Origin: Patescibacteria group bacterium
Lineage (GTDB): Bacteria > Patescibacteriota > Microgenomatia > UBA1400 > MFAQ01
Assembly: GCA_943355005.1 (NCBI GenBank)
Contig: CALRDV010000010.1
Span: forward strand, 1 to 35,898
DNA: 35,898 nucleotides
Direction: 5' to 3'
Shown here: positions 1 through 7,269 of the stretch, in pieces
Layout: every line of letters begins with the position of its first letter
Position numbering within the stretch: the stretch's first letter is position 1
The notes under the pieces: model-generated
What the model was told of the DNA's origin: nothing
What the model saw: the letters and a program-made list of their open reading frames with translations, nothing else
Database searches by the model: none
Made by a program: the position numbers and the translations under genes

Positions 1-714
1 ACGAGTAAACTACATCTGAGTGGAGCGGTGACAGGGAAAGCGCTGGCAATATTTAATGAGACTGGGACAGATCAGGCTTTGTTTACAGCCAGTGCAAGTG
101 GAACAACAAAACTGACTGTGTTGCACAATGGATTGGTTGACGCTTCGGCCGGAGGCCTAGCTACATATTCTAAAGCGGGAACGATATCCGATACGGACTT
201 TGCAGATACGGCAGTCGATGGTCTCTTCGGCTTTGATACTACTAACCATCGTCTATACTTCCGTGAGGGTTCAGCCTGGAGTTACATTGCTAAAACGGGC
301 GGTTTTCAGATCCCGAACTTTGAAGCCGAGGGTTTAGCTCAAAATGACTACTTGATGCCTTATGTCGAAAATACGATGAGTGATGGAGCTGTTCATGGTA
401 TGTATAAGAAGTTTTCGGATGTCAAGAAAGAACTACTCGCCGATATCTACAAACTGTTTGCCGACATGAAGGAAAAATTCATCACGAAGCAAAGTATTCA
501 AGAAGAAATGTGTATCGGAACCGAAGAAAACAAAACTTGTTTGAATAAAGAACAGGTTGACTTGGTGATCAAAAATCTGCCAACACCAGAAGTGGTCGGA
601 ACGACGACAACGAGCGCGACCATCTCTGTCTCACCAACACCGACACCAACTCCAGAACCAATACTTACGCCAATTAGTGAGACGATAGCAACCAGTTCAG
701 GTGTCATCGAATGA
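1..714 (+). CDS. Surface fibre-like protein, C-terminal part (5' partial)
   Basis: The reading frame is open to the first base of the window, so the gene starts upstream; the GTG at 28 is internal. The visible 238 residues begin with a repeat-like segment (GKALAIFNETGTDQALFTAS, then SGTTKLTVLHNG) of the kind seen in long beta-structured phage-tail-fibre-like or surface proteins of CPR bacteria. A short charged helical stretch (VKKELLADIYKLFADMKEKF) follows, then two cysteines (MCIGTEENKTC) and a Pro/Thr-rich tail. No membrane anchor is visible at the C-terminus. It overlaps the next gene by 4 nt (ATGA), so its translation is coupled to the c-like membrane protein and the F1 genes. I infer a secreted fibre or adhesin that works with them; the function is unknown. 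The full length and any signal peptide lie outside the window. Confidence 0.8.
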   Translation, partial: TSKLHLSGAVTGKALAIFNETGTDQALFTASASGTTKLTVLHNGLVDASAGGLATYSKAGTISDTDFADTAVDGLFGFDTTNHRLYFREGSAWSYIAKTGGFQIPNFEAEGLAQNDYLMPYVENTMSDGAVHGMYKKFSDVKKELLADIYKLFADMKEKFITKQSIQEEMCIGTEENKTCLNKEQVDLVIKNLPTPEVVGTTTTSATISVSPTPTPTPEPILTPISETIATSSGVIE

Positions 715-1514
715 ATAATAAAAGAATAATTCCAATACTTAGTATCGTGTTCCGACCTGTGTTCCGAGCAATTTGTTTTGTATTTTTTTGTGTGATTACA
801 GGAGGTTCCGCAATGGCTTTCTCTTCCGGAGTTGCCTTGTCGTTACCAATTAAGGGAGTGGATGTTTCCGATGGTTCACTAGTTTCCTCTAGTCAGGCCG
901 GGTTTGTATTGTCCGAAATTGAATACGATACAGCCTTTTATGGAGTAGTAACCACCTCACCATCCATGGTGTTTGAAAGCGCAGAAGCTATCTCCGACGG
1001 TTATCCGGTAGTAATCTCCGGAAATGTACAGGTCAGAGTGTCTGCTAAAAATGGGAATATTGGTGCGGGGGATAATATCACGACTTCAGTGACTCCAGGA
1101 GTAGGAGAGAGGGCGGACTATGATGGTTATGTGGTAGGGACAGCAAACGAGAGCTGTGAAAGTGTGGAGAAGGAATGCTTGATTTCTGTAACCTTGGCTC
1201 CTAGATTTGCACAAGGTATGAAGTCTGCTATGAAGGCGACAAACTTACTGCAAAATGTGAAGCGGGCTGTGAGCTCACCCTTTCTTTCTCCATTAACTTC
1301 TATGAGATATTTGCTGGCAGTGACTACAACCGCGGTGACATTTTTCCTTGCATTTTATTTCTTTGGTAGATCTGGAAAAACCGGTATTGAAGCTCTGGGT
1401 CGAAACCCCCTGGCGGCTAAAAAAATTGGACTAGGAATGCTGATCAACTTTATTATTATCTTGGCAATCTCGGGCTTTGGCTTGATGATAGCTTATATGA
1501 TCCTAGTTTTATAA
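711..1514 (+). CDS. Secreted-domain protein with a C-terminal F-ATPase c-subunit-like hairpin
   Basis: 267 aa. Residues 1-36 form a signal peptide (hydrophobic 20-30, AMA cleavage-like site). Residues about 45-165 are an extracellular beta-rich domain with two cysteines (149, 156) and the signature GDNITTSVTPGVGERADYDG. TM1 is about 199-218, a polar loop with GRNP (230-233) spans 219-239, and TM2 is 240-265. From the E of IEALGRNP onward the hairpin aligns without gaps to chloroplast-type c subunits: RQP loop, K-I six residues on, and FGLMIA matching YGLVVA. The ion-binding Glu, 18 residues after the loop proline, is Leu251, and the TM1 glycine motif is absent. Predicted topology puts the loop in the cytoplasm, as in c rings. 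It is coupled to the gene before (ATGA) and lies 1 nt before F1 alpha. I infer a rotor or anchor element that cannot move ions by the usual carboxylate. The c-like reading is by eye; ring formation is untested. Confidence 0.75.
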   Translation: MNNKRIIPILSIVFRPVFRAICFVFFCVITGGSAMAFSSGVALSLPIKGVDVSDGSLVSSSQAGFVLSEIEYDTAFYGVVTTSPSMVFESAEAISDGYPVVISGNVQVRVSAKNGNIGAGDNITTSVTPGVGERADYDGYVVGTANESCESVEKECLISVTLAPRFAQGMKSAMKATNLLQNVKRAVSSPFLSPLTSMRYLLAVTTTAVTFFLAFYFFGRSGKTGIEALGRNPLAAKKIGLGMLINFIIILAISGFGLMIAYMILVL

Positions 1515-1515
1515 C

Positions 1516-2946
1516 ATGATCCACTCATACGAATATTGCAAAGATAAAGTCGGTGACGTGGGGAAGGTGGTAGCTGTGAGAGATTATATCGCTATTGTTG
1601 ATGGCCTGACCGGGGCAAGAATTAATGAAGGGGTGAGTTTTGAAAATGGGATGCATGGCTATGTATCCAAAATCGATGAAAAATTTGTTTGGGTAATTGT
1701 TTTCTCAAAAATTTCTTTAGTGATTGGGGCAGCGGTGGCGAGAACAGGCAGTAAACTAATGGTCTCCTGTGGAGACGGAATGCTTGGTCACATTGTGAGT
1801 CCATTGGGTTATGACATAGATGAGAATAAAGAAGAGAGCCAGGAAACAGAATTGGTTGTGATCGACGCCCCGGTGTGGGGAATCGAAAAAAGAAAAATGA
1901 TAACAAAACCTCTGCTGACCGGAACAACACTCGTCGACCTGGCTTTGCCACTAGGAAACGGCCAAAGAGAACTGGTGATTGGAGAAAGAAAAACAGGGAA
2001 AACACAGTTTGCCTTGCAAGCTTTGGCGTGCCAAGTGAAGCAGGGAAAACTAGGAGTCTATTGTGGAATCGGAAAACAGGCAAGAGAAATAGTCGCCGTA
2101 AAAGAATGGCTGGTAAAGAACAAGGTGTATGACAGAGTGGTGATAGTCGCCGCAACCGCCAGAGATAATCAAGCGGAAATTGCTTTGGCACCATATACGG
2201 CTATGAGTATTGCGGAAAACATGAGAGATAACGGGAAGGATGTGCTGGTGGTGCTGGACGATATGACGACACATGCCAAGTACTATAGAGAAATGGCTTT
2301 GGTCCTTGGGAAATTCCCAGGCAGAGATTCTTATCCGGGAAATATTTTTTATATTCAATCTAAAATTTTGGAAAGAGCAGGGTGTTTTAACGTTAATGGC
2401 CAAGAAAGATCTATTTCGTGTCTAGCAATTGCCGAGACAGTGGGGGGAGATCTGACCGGATACATCCAGACGAACTTGATGTCGATTACCGACGGGCATA
2501 TTTATTTTGACTTAGATCGATTCCAACATGGACTTAGGCCGGCAATAAATATCTTTTTGTCAGTGACCAGAGTGGGAAGGCAGACCAGGGGAAAGCTGTT
2601 TCATGATGTATCCAAGGAAATTTATTCTATTCTGAAAAAGATAGAAACTGCGAAAATATTTACGAAATTCGGTCCTGAGCAAACTGAGGAAATTCGAAAA
2701 ACCTTGATAAGAGGAGTCAATCTAGATAAACTGCTGAGGCAAACCGGAAGTAGGATGTATGAAGAGTGGGAGATGCTATATCTTTATGCATGGTACCGCA
2801 AGGATAGCGAGGTAATAGAATCGCCTGAGGAGATTCTGAGTAAGGTTAAATCTGAGGAACAACTGGAATCGTGGAAGGCAATGCTTGAAAAAATGGAAAC
2901 TGCAGAAGAGATGACACACTATGTAAATATGTCTTTCCAAACATGA
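1516..2946 (+). CDS. atpA: F1-like ATPase alpha subunit (divergent)
   Basis: 476 aa; non-catalytic nucleotide-binding subunit of an F1 head. Visible motifs: Walker A GERKTGKT (156-163), Walker B VLVVLDD (243-249), the PGRDSYPG stretch (268-275, like PGREAFPG), and SVTRVG (349-354) with the expected arginine finger Arg352. The protein is shorter than usual (about 500-515 aa). Much of the loss is at the N-terminus: only about 15 residues precede the first beta strand (GKVVAVRDYIAIV), against about 27 in E. coli, so most of the helix that binds delta is missing. The SVSRVGGAAQ region is changed to SVTRVGRQTR. The ATG lies 1 nt after the stop of the c-like gene and the end overlaps gamma by ATGA. 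The family assignment is secure; the role in ATP synthesis is not, since no a, b or delta gene is seen here. Confidence 0.93.
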   Translation: MIHSYEYCKDKVGDVGKVVAVRDYIAIVDGLTGARINEGVSFENGMHGYVSKIDEKFVWVIVFSKISLVIGAAVARTGSKLMVSCGDGMLGHIVSPLGYDIDENKEESQETELVVIDAPVWGIEKRKMITKPLLTGTTLVDLALPLGNGQRELVIGERKTGKTQFALQALACQVKQGKLGVYCGIGKQAREIVAVKEWLVKNKVYDRVVIVAATARDNQAEIALAPYTAMSIAENMRDNGKDVLVVLDDMTTHAKYYREMALVLGKFPGRDSYPGNIFYIQSKILERAGCFNVNGQERSISCLAIAETVGGDLTGYIQTNLMSITDGHIYFDLDRFQHGLRPAINIFLSVTRVGRQTRGKLFHDVSKEIYSILKKIETAKIFTKFGPEQTEEIRKTLIRGVNLDKLLRQTGSRMYEEWEMLYLYAWYRKDSEVIESPEEILSKVKSEEQLESWKAMLEKMETAEEMTHYVNMSFQT

Positions 2947-3770
2947 TAAGTTTAAATCAGGTTTCCAAACAAATTAATGATTGTGAGAATTTTCAAGGAT
3001 TGTTTGAGGTTTATGAAGATTTGGCGGCTCAGAAAATGCAAAAAATCAGAGATGAGATTTCGAAGTATAGGGAGTTCGCGAAAGTAATGACCGGGATAAG
3101 TGGGGAGCTGGGAGATGATATCTCCGGAGTGATAAAAAAGAAAGCTAAGCAAAAAGTGTCGGTGCTAGTGACGTCTGATAAGGGATTATATGGAGAGGTG
3201 TTTGAAGAAATGGCGAAAGTGTTTACCGACGATTTGGCGACGACAAAACAAGATGCTTATGTAGTGGGAAGCTTGGGAGTGAAAATTGTGAAACGTTTGA
3301 TGCCAAACGCCAATTATGTGGCGGTGGATACCGATGAAGCCTCCCTGGCCGACTTGTGGAAAAAACTGGGAGAGTATCAGGAAATATTTATTTACTATCT
3401 AAAATACAATAGTTTGACCAAGCAAAACCTTGATATTGTCCATGTTTCCGGAGAGCTAATTCCCGGAGAGCAAGTTAGTTATGAATATAATGAGGAGGTA
3501 AGGTTGAAGTTTTTATATGAACCGTCGGTGGTCGAAATCGCAGAGGTTTTTGCCGGCGAGGTCTTGAGTTTTTTATCCGAACAAGCAATGAAGGAGGCAG
3601 ACTTGGCCAAATATGCGGCGAGACTGGTTTATCTGGATTCATGTCTGGAAAGAAATAAGGAAAATCTGACAACAACTATGACACAAAAAAGGATCCTATC
3701 AAAAAGGCTATCAAATAAAAGACAAAATGCCAGGATGGCCGGCTACCTAATCCGCAACAATAGTAACTAA
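2943..3770 (+). CDS. atpG: F1-like ATPase gamma subunit
   Basis: 275 aa, near the usual length for the gamma central stalk that rotates inside the alpha3beta3 ring. The family core VLVTSDKGLYGEVF (about 74-87) corresponds to the conserved (I/V)TSDKGLCGG stretch. The protein is bounded by long N- and C-terminal helices (1-55 and about 215-275), as needed for the coiled-coil shaft. The usual N-terminal TQKITKAMKMVA motif is not recognisable. The C-terminus retains the family's Asn/Arg-rich end (RLSNKRQNARMAG). The start ATG overlaps the alpha stop (ATGA), and beta follows after 1 nt. The alpha-gamma-beta-epsilon order is the normal F1 order. Its foot should contact the c-like loop encoded by the gene at 711. 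Confidence 0.9.
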   Translation: MISLNQVSKQINDCENFQGLFEVYEDLAAQKMQKIRDEISKYREFAKVMTGISGELGDDISGVIKKKAKQKVSVLVTSDKGLYGEVFEEMAKVFTDDLATTKQDAYVVGSLGVKIVKRLMPNANYVAVDTDEASLADLWKKLGEYQEIFIYYLKYNSLTKQNLDIVHVSGELIPGEQVSYEYNEEVRLKFLYEPSVVEIAEVFAGEVLSFLSEQAMKEADLAKYAARLVYLDSCLERNKENLTTTMTQKRILSKRLSNKRQNARMAGYLIRNNSN

Positions 3771-3771
3771 T

Positions 3772-5160
3772 ATGGATAAATCAGAGAAAAAAACAACAAA
3801 TTGTGGAAAGATAATCGCTATTAATGGGCATATTGTGGAGGTGGCGTTTGCGGCCGGAGTGCTGCCGATAGTTCACGAAATAATGATATCCGAACAACAA
3901 GCGGAAGTAAAACTGTTGGTGGTGCAAACTAAACCGTCAGGAGCTATTATGGCATTGATTCTGGCCGGAGGTGAGGAAGTCTGTAGAGGGCTGACAGTTT
4001 GTGGTACAGGAGAAAGATTTATGGTTCCCGTTGGAGAAACCCTTTTGGGAAGAGTTTTCGATATTTTTGGTAAGCCGGCCGACGGGAAAGGGGAGATAGA
4101 ATTTCAAGTCAGGGAATTGTGGAAACACCATGATCGTGATTTACGAAACATAAATACCAAAAAGGAGTTGTGGCAAACAGGTATTAAGGCCGTAGATTTT
4201 TTTGCTCCTCTGGTACAAGGTGGAAAGGTTGGACTCTTTGGTGGGGCGGGGGTTGGGAAGACGGTGCTGTTGTCCGAGATTGTAAACAACCTAACCGCTT
4301 TAGATAAAAATGATTCGATTGTGGTCGTGTTTGCCGGAATTGGGGAGCGTATAAGGGAGGGGCATGAGCTGCTACATGATTTGGGTGTGAAAGGTCTGCT
4401 GAAAAAAGTGGCGATGATTTTTGGACTGATGGGAACAAGTGCGGTGAATAGATTTATGACAGCTTTTGCGGCGACAACAATTGTGGAAGATTTCAGGGAC
4501 AGACTTGGTAAAAATGTCTTGTTTGTTTGTGATAATGTTTTCCGATTTATTCAAGCCGGGAACGAACTGTCTTCACTTAAGGCGGATATTCCTTCCGAGG
4601 ACGGATATCAAGCGACACTGACCTCTGAGATAGCTGAGTTTCATGAAAGCCTGGTATCTACCGATAAGGCTTTTGTGAGTAGTATTGAGGCAATTTATGT
4701 ACCTGCCGATGATCTGCTGGATAGTGGTATACAGAGCATCTATAGTTATTTGGATTCTTATATTATCCTTTCGAGAGAAGTGTATCAAGAGAGTAGATTC
4801 CCGGCTATCGACTTACTTGAAAGCACCTCTTCGCTTCTGACTCCCGAGATTGTGGGGCAGAAACATTACGATACTGTGATGAAAGCAAAGGAGCTATTAA
4901 AAATGGCACAGGAGTTGGAACGGGTAGTGTCGCTTGTGGGTGAGTCGGAATTGTCAGAGGAAAATCAAATTGTATACAGAAGAGCAAGAATGTTGAAAAA
5001 TTATATGACACAACCATTCTCGGTGACGGAGAGACATTTTGGTATGCCAGGGCAGCGAGTGCCACTACAGAAAGTGGTGTTGGATGTAGAAAATATTATG
5101 GAAGGAAAATATGATGGAGTGGATGAGGAAAAAATGATGTTCATTGGAGGAATACAATGA
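3772..5160 (+). CDS. atpD: F1-like ATPase beta subunit (catalytic)
   Basis: 462 aa; catalytic subunit. Walker A GGAGVGKT (157-164), the GER segment with catalytic Glu192, Walker B LFVCD (250-254) followed by NVFRF, IPSEDGYQATL (about 273-283), IYVPADDLLDS and a modified DELSEED element (SELSEEN) are all in place, so ATP hydrolysis should be possible. The normally near-invariant MNEPPGAR stretch after the GER region is lost (FGLMGTSAVNR). That may change the catalytic interface, or mark a hydrolase that never has to synthesise ATP. ALTGLTMAEYFRD is reduced to FAATTIVEDFRD. The start is 1 nt after gamma; the end overlaps epsilon by ATGA. It is clearly an F1 beta and is more divergent than expected for a housekeeping synthase. 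Confidence 0.93.
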   Translation: MDKSEKKTTNCGKIIAINGHIVEVAFAAGVLPIVHEIMISEQQAEVKLLVVQTKPSGAIMALILAGGEEVCRGLTVCGTGERFMVPVGETLLGRVFDIFGKPADGKGEIEFQVRELWKHHDRDLRNINTKKELWQTGIKAVDFFAPLVQGGKVGLFGGAGVGKTVLLSEIVNNLTALDKNDSIVVVFAGIGERIREGHELLHDLGVKGLLKKVAMIFGLMGTSAVNRFMTAFAATTIVEDFRDRLGKNVLFVCDNVFRFIQAGNELSSLKADIPSEDGYQATLTSEIAEFHESLVSTDKAFVSSIEAIYVPADDLLDSGIQSIYSYLDSYIILSREVYQESRFPAIDLLESTSSLLTPEIVGQKHYDTVMKAKELLKMAQELERVVSLVGESELSEENQIVYRRARMLKNYMTQPFSVTERHFGMPGQRVPLQKVVLDVENIMEGKYDGVDEEKMMFIGGIQ

Positions 5161-5405
5161 AAGAGAAAATCAAAGTCGTAGTAAGAAATAAAACGGAGAT
5201 TTTGTTTGATGCCGACTGCAGTAGTGTATCCAGCAAAAACGCTTTGGGCGCTTTTGATGTGCTTCCTGAACATATTAACTATATGTCCTTGATTGAGGGG
5301 GAGGTGTTGGCTTGCGAAGTCTCAGGAAAGATTTGGAAGGGTGTATGCGAAAGGGGTATGGTCAGGGTTTCGAGTAATGCGGTAGAGGTGATATTTTTTT
5401 CATAG
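5157..5405 (+). CDS. atpC: F1-like ATPase epsilon subunit, beta-sandwich only
   Basis: 82 aa; the smallest F1 rotor subunit, which bridges gamma and the c ring. Only the N-terminal beta-sandwich is present. The stretch NALGAFDVLPEHINYMSLI matches the family's GEFGILPGHAPLLTAI region. The C-terminal helical hairpin that inhibits hydrolysis in many bacteria (full length about 130-140 aa) is missing. Loss of that brake fits an enzyme run as an ATPase, though short epsilons also occur in true synthases. It is the last gene of the coupled cluster (ATGA overlap with beta). No convincing terminator follows. Confidence 0.85.
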   Translation: MKEKIKVVVRNKTEILFDADCSSVSSKNALGAFDVLPEHINYMSLIEGEVLACEVSGKIWKGVCERGMVRVSSNAVEVIFFS

Positions 5406-5540
5406 AAAAGGAACCCTTGTGGTGCCCCCCTTCTGGATTACAAATGTTGTAATTAATGTCACATGTGTTGTAGGGAGTTATTTCAGTGTATGATTATTTA
5501 TAGTAATTAATCTTTTTTAAAAAGAGAGGGGGTGAATGTT

Positions 5541-5798
5541 ATGACTATGCACAAAACCGCATACGCCTTGGTACTTGTAGGAGCTTTGAATTGGGGTCTG
5601 GTAGGTTTGTTTGGATTTAATTTGGTTTCCCTTATTTTTGGCGCTTGGCCAATGGTAGAGAAATTAATTTATATCTTGGTAGGACTTTCAGCGTTGTATG
5701 AAGCTACTATCCACATGGGATATTGTTGTGAATGCAGTGGTGAATGTGATGCACCTACGCAAACGGCAATGAAGACAGGGAAGAAGAAGAGAAAATAG
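5541..5798 (+). CDS. DUF378 family small membrane protein
   Basis: 85 aa. Two hydrophobic segments (about 5-25 and 38-56) carry the typical DUF378 pattern: ALVLVGALNWGLVGLFGFNLV followed by a second helix LIYILVGLSALYE. The function of the family is unknown. A Cys-rich tail (CCECSGEC) and a Lys-rich end follow; the four cysteines could bind a metal, but that is only a guess. I chose ATG 5541 over the in-frame GTG at 5532 because AGGGGG (about 5527-5532) lies 8 nt upstream. A hairpin terminator follows at 5850. Confidence 0.85.
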   Translation: MTMHKTAYALVLVGALNWGLVGLFGFNLVSLIFGAWPMVEKLIYILVGLSALYEATIHMGYCCECSGECDAPTQTAMKTGKKKRK

Positions 5799-5808
5799 AC
5801 TGGAGTGA

Positions 5809-5848
5809 GATTGCCACGACCCGCCGAAAGGCGGGTCTCGCAATGACG
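5809..5848. repeat. Dispersed palindromic repeat, family 1 (copy 1)
   Basis: It carries the family ends TTGCCACG and CTCGCAATGACG around a variable hairpin (CCGCCGAAAGGCGG). The same ends recur at 12442, 18928, 20150 and 22042. Confidence 0.8.
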
Positions 5849-5849
5849 G

Positions 5850-5876
5850 AAGAGGGCGGCTAGCTGCCCTCTTTTC
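5850..5876 (+). terminator. Hairpin terminator after the DUF378 gene
   Basis: The stem AAGAGGGC/GCCCTCTT has an inner GCTAGC palindrome and ends in TTTT. It can work on both strands and lies between convergent genes. Confidence 0.6.
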
Positions 5877-5888
5877 GCGTAGGGTTTC

Positions 5889-5917
5889 TGGATTCCGGGT
5901 CAAGCCCGGAATGACAG
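5889..5917. repeat. Dispersed palindromic repeat, family 2 (copy 1)
   Basis: GGATTCCGGGTCAAGCCC followed by GGAATGACA, a perfect-stem element (TTCCGGG/CCCGGAA). Related copies lie at 17681, 17754, 18889 (variant) and 21913. Confidence 0.85.
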
Positions 5918-5943
5918 TTGTTTAGTGCACTTTAGTCGTACAA

Positions 5944-7113
5944 CTATTTTAGGTAGAAGTTTTTGAGATCGCTGATTTGCCAGATGAGGATAGTGTTTAA
6001 ACTTAGAATCATCACAAAAATCATAATGAGAGAACTTCCTCCTAGATAAATTCCACCCATGATGGCGACGACGCATGCTCCGGTAATGGTGACAATATTG
6101 TCCATGGCGACTCCGACAATGGCGTCTCCGATACGTCCGTTGGGATTAATGGAGTATTTGTGAACTACCATCATCTCTCCAAGACAGCCAATGATGCCGG
6201 TGAGAATACCGGCGATAACAAAAGGAGTTCTAGTAACTTCGGCAATAACTTCGATAGCCTGAATCATGCTGTCGGCGGCGACTAATATGGCAATGGCAGA
6301 AGCCAATAGTGAGAGCCAAACTAACCAAATTGAGTTGTGACGGAATTTATTCTCTTCTGCTTTAATGATTTCGGTTTCCATGCCGGGGTGCTCTGTTTTT
6401 CTAAAACGGATTAAGACTAGAATTGAAAGAATTAGAACGACAATACCAACAGGAGCCGACAAGGCATACAAATCTCCAACAATGGTTCCGGGAGGTGAAA
6501 TGATGCGACCAAAGACGACCATGCAGAGAGCGATGATGGTGGTGAGTAGGGTAAGAGCGACAATGACTTGGTTGGCAACGTTGAATTCGGCGAGGACCGG
6601 CTTATGATTGTGTTCTTGCATAGGTGTCAATTGGCCTAAAAAAGGCAAACCGGGAAACATTTGAATATTTTTGTGATGGGAGTTGGCCAAGTTCTGGCGC
6701 CACATGCACCAGGCGGCATGACCAATATTGTAAATATTGGAGCCAAAAGTGGCAGCGGCGGCGATGATAGCAAAACTAATCGACCTTTCGTAATCGGTGT
6801 TTCGCAAACTAAGACTTATAAAAGCAGCACTGACGCCAAGAATCATGTCCGGGAAAGCAGTGCCCAGGGATTGAAGTAAACCTCCTGCGAGTTTGGTTTT
6901 CTCGCTTAAGACTTCTGTGGTTTCTTCAATAATCTCGGCACTACGGGAGATGATAAAAATTCCACCAATGATAAGTATGAGAATGGCGCCAAGAATTTGG
7001 ACATACAAAGGCATGTCTTTGTGGATTAAATGTAGGAGACCGTAGTGAAGAGCAATGGTGGCTCCGAGGAGTACAAAAATATTACTGAGGATTTTTTTGA
7101 CAGATTTGGACAC
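5944..7113 (-). CDS. Cation/Ca2+ antiporter (CaCA) superfamily-like membrane protein
   Basis: 389 aa with about ten hydrophobic helices. Two alpha-repeat-like segments fit the Na+/Ca2+ exchanger superfamily: GTAFPDM (84-90) with FGSNIYNI (123-130), which parallels GTSLPEL...GSNIFNI, and a second, weaker copy near 295-345 (GIIGCLGEMMVV ... VGVAMDN) with a conserved acidic residue. A cytoplasmic loop sits between the halves (about 150-175). The likely role is cation export coupled to Na+ or H+; the ion cannot be told. It begins with GTG and has no Shine-Dalgarno site. A strong promoter (7204-7232) lies upstream, separated from the start by a perfect terminator hairpin (7141-7170), so expression may be attenuated. 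The family call is by motif; divergence makes the substrate uncertain. Confidence 0.75.
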   Translation of the reverse strand: MSKSVKKILSNIFVLLGATIALHYGLLHLIHKDMPLYVQILGAILILIIGGIFIISRSAEIIEETTEVLSEKTKLAGGLLQSLGTAFPDMILGVSAAFISLSLRNTDYERSISFAIIAAAATFGSNIYNIGHAAWCMWRQNLANSHHKNIQMFPGLPFLGQLTPMQEHNHKPVLAEFNVANQVIVALTLLTTIIALCMVVFGRIISPPGTIVGDLYALSAPVGIVVLILSILVLIRFRKTEHPGMETEIIKAEENKFRHNSIWLVWLSLLASAIAILVAADSMIQAIEVIAEVTRTPFVIAGILTGIIGCLGEMMVVHKYSINPNGRIGDAIVGVAMDNIVTITGACVVAIMGGIYLGGSSLIMIFVMILSLNTILIWQISDLKNFYLK

Positions 7114-7136
7114 AGATTAATAATAGCTCATTAATC

Positions 7137-7197
7137 TAAAAAGAAGTGACTCCTTGCGGAGTCACTTCTTTGCTTGTACAACCTGCATTGTAAAGCA
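7137..7197 (-). ncRNA. Two-hairpin leader or small RNA ending in a terminator
   Basis: The promoter at 7204-7232 predicts a start near 7197. The RNA would consist of hairpin 1 (7196-7172, stem GCTT-TACAA/TTGTA-AAGC with one bulge) directly followed by a perfect 13-bp, 4-nt-loop hairpin (7170-7141) and a short U tract, 28 nt before the antiporter start. It could be an attenuator of that gene or a free RNA of about 60 nt. No known riboswitch class was recognised. Confidence 0.55.
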
Positions 7198-7203
7198 ATT
7201 AAT

Positions 7204-7232
7204 AATGTAACGGATAATACATGTTGTGTCAA
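7204..7232 (-). promoter_or_regulatory. Promoter TTGACA-17-TACATT
   Basis: On the minus strand, -35 TTGACA (7232-7227) and -10 TACATT (7209-7204) are spaced 17 nt. It drives the two-hairpin leader and the antiporter gene. Confidence 0.65.
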
Positions 7233-7237
7233 GATAT

Positions 7238-7264
7238 TTAAAAAATCCCGCATTTCTGCGGGAT
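7238..7264 (-). terminator. Rho-independent terminator
   Basis: The stem ATCCCGCA/TGCGGGAT is followed by a T run on the minus strand and ends the gene at 7270-7917. Confidence 0.8.
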
Positions 7265-7269
7265 GTTGT

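Noticed and set aside
1622-2194. 190-aa open frame on the minus strand opposite F1 alpha
   Set aside because: It lies wholly opposite a clear F1 alpha gene and has a low-complexity, Arg/Phe/Leu-rich composition typical of antisense shadows.
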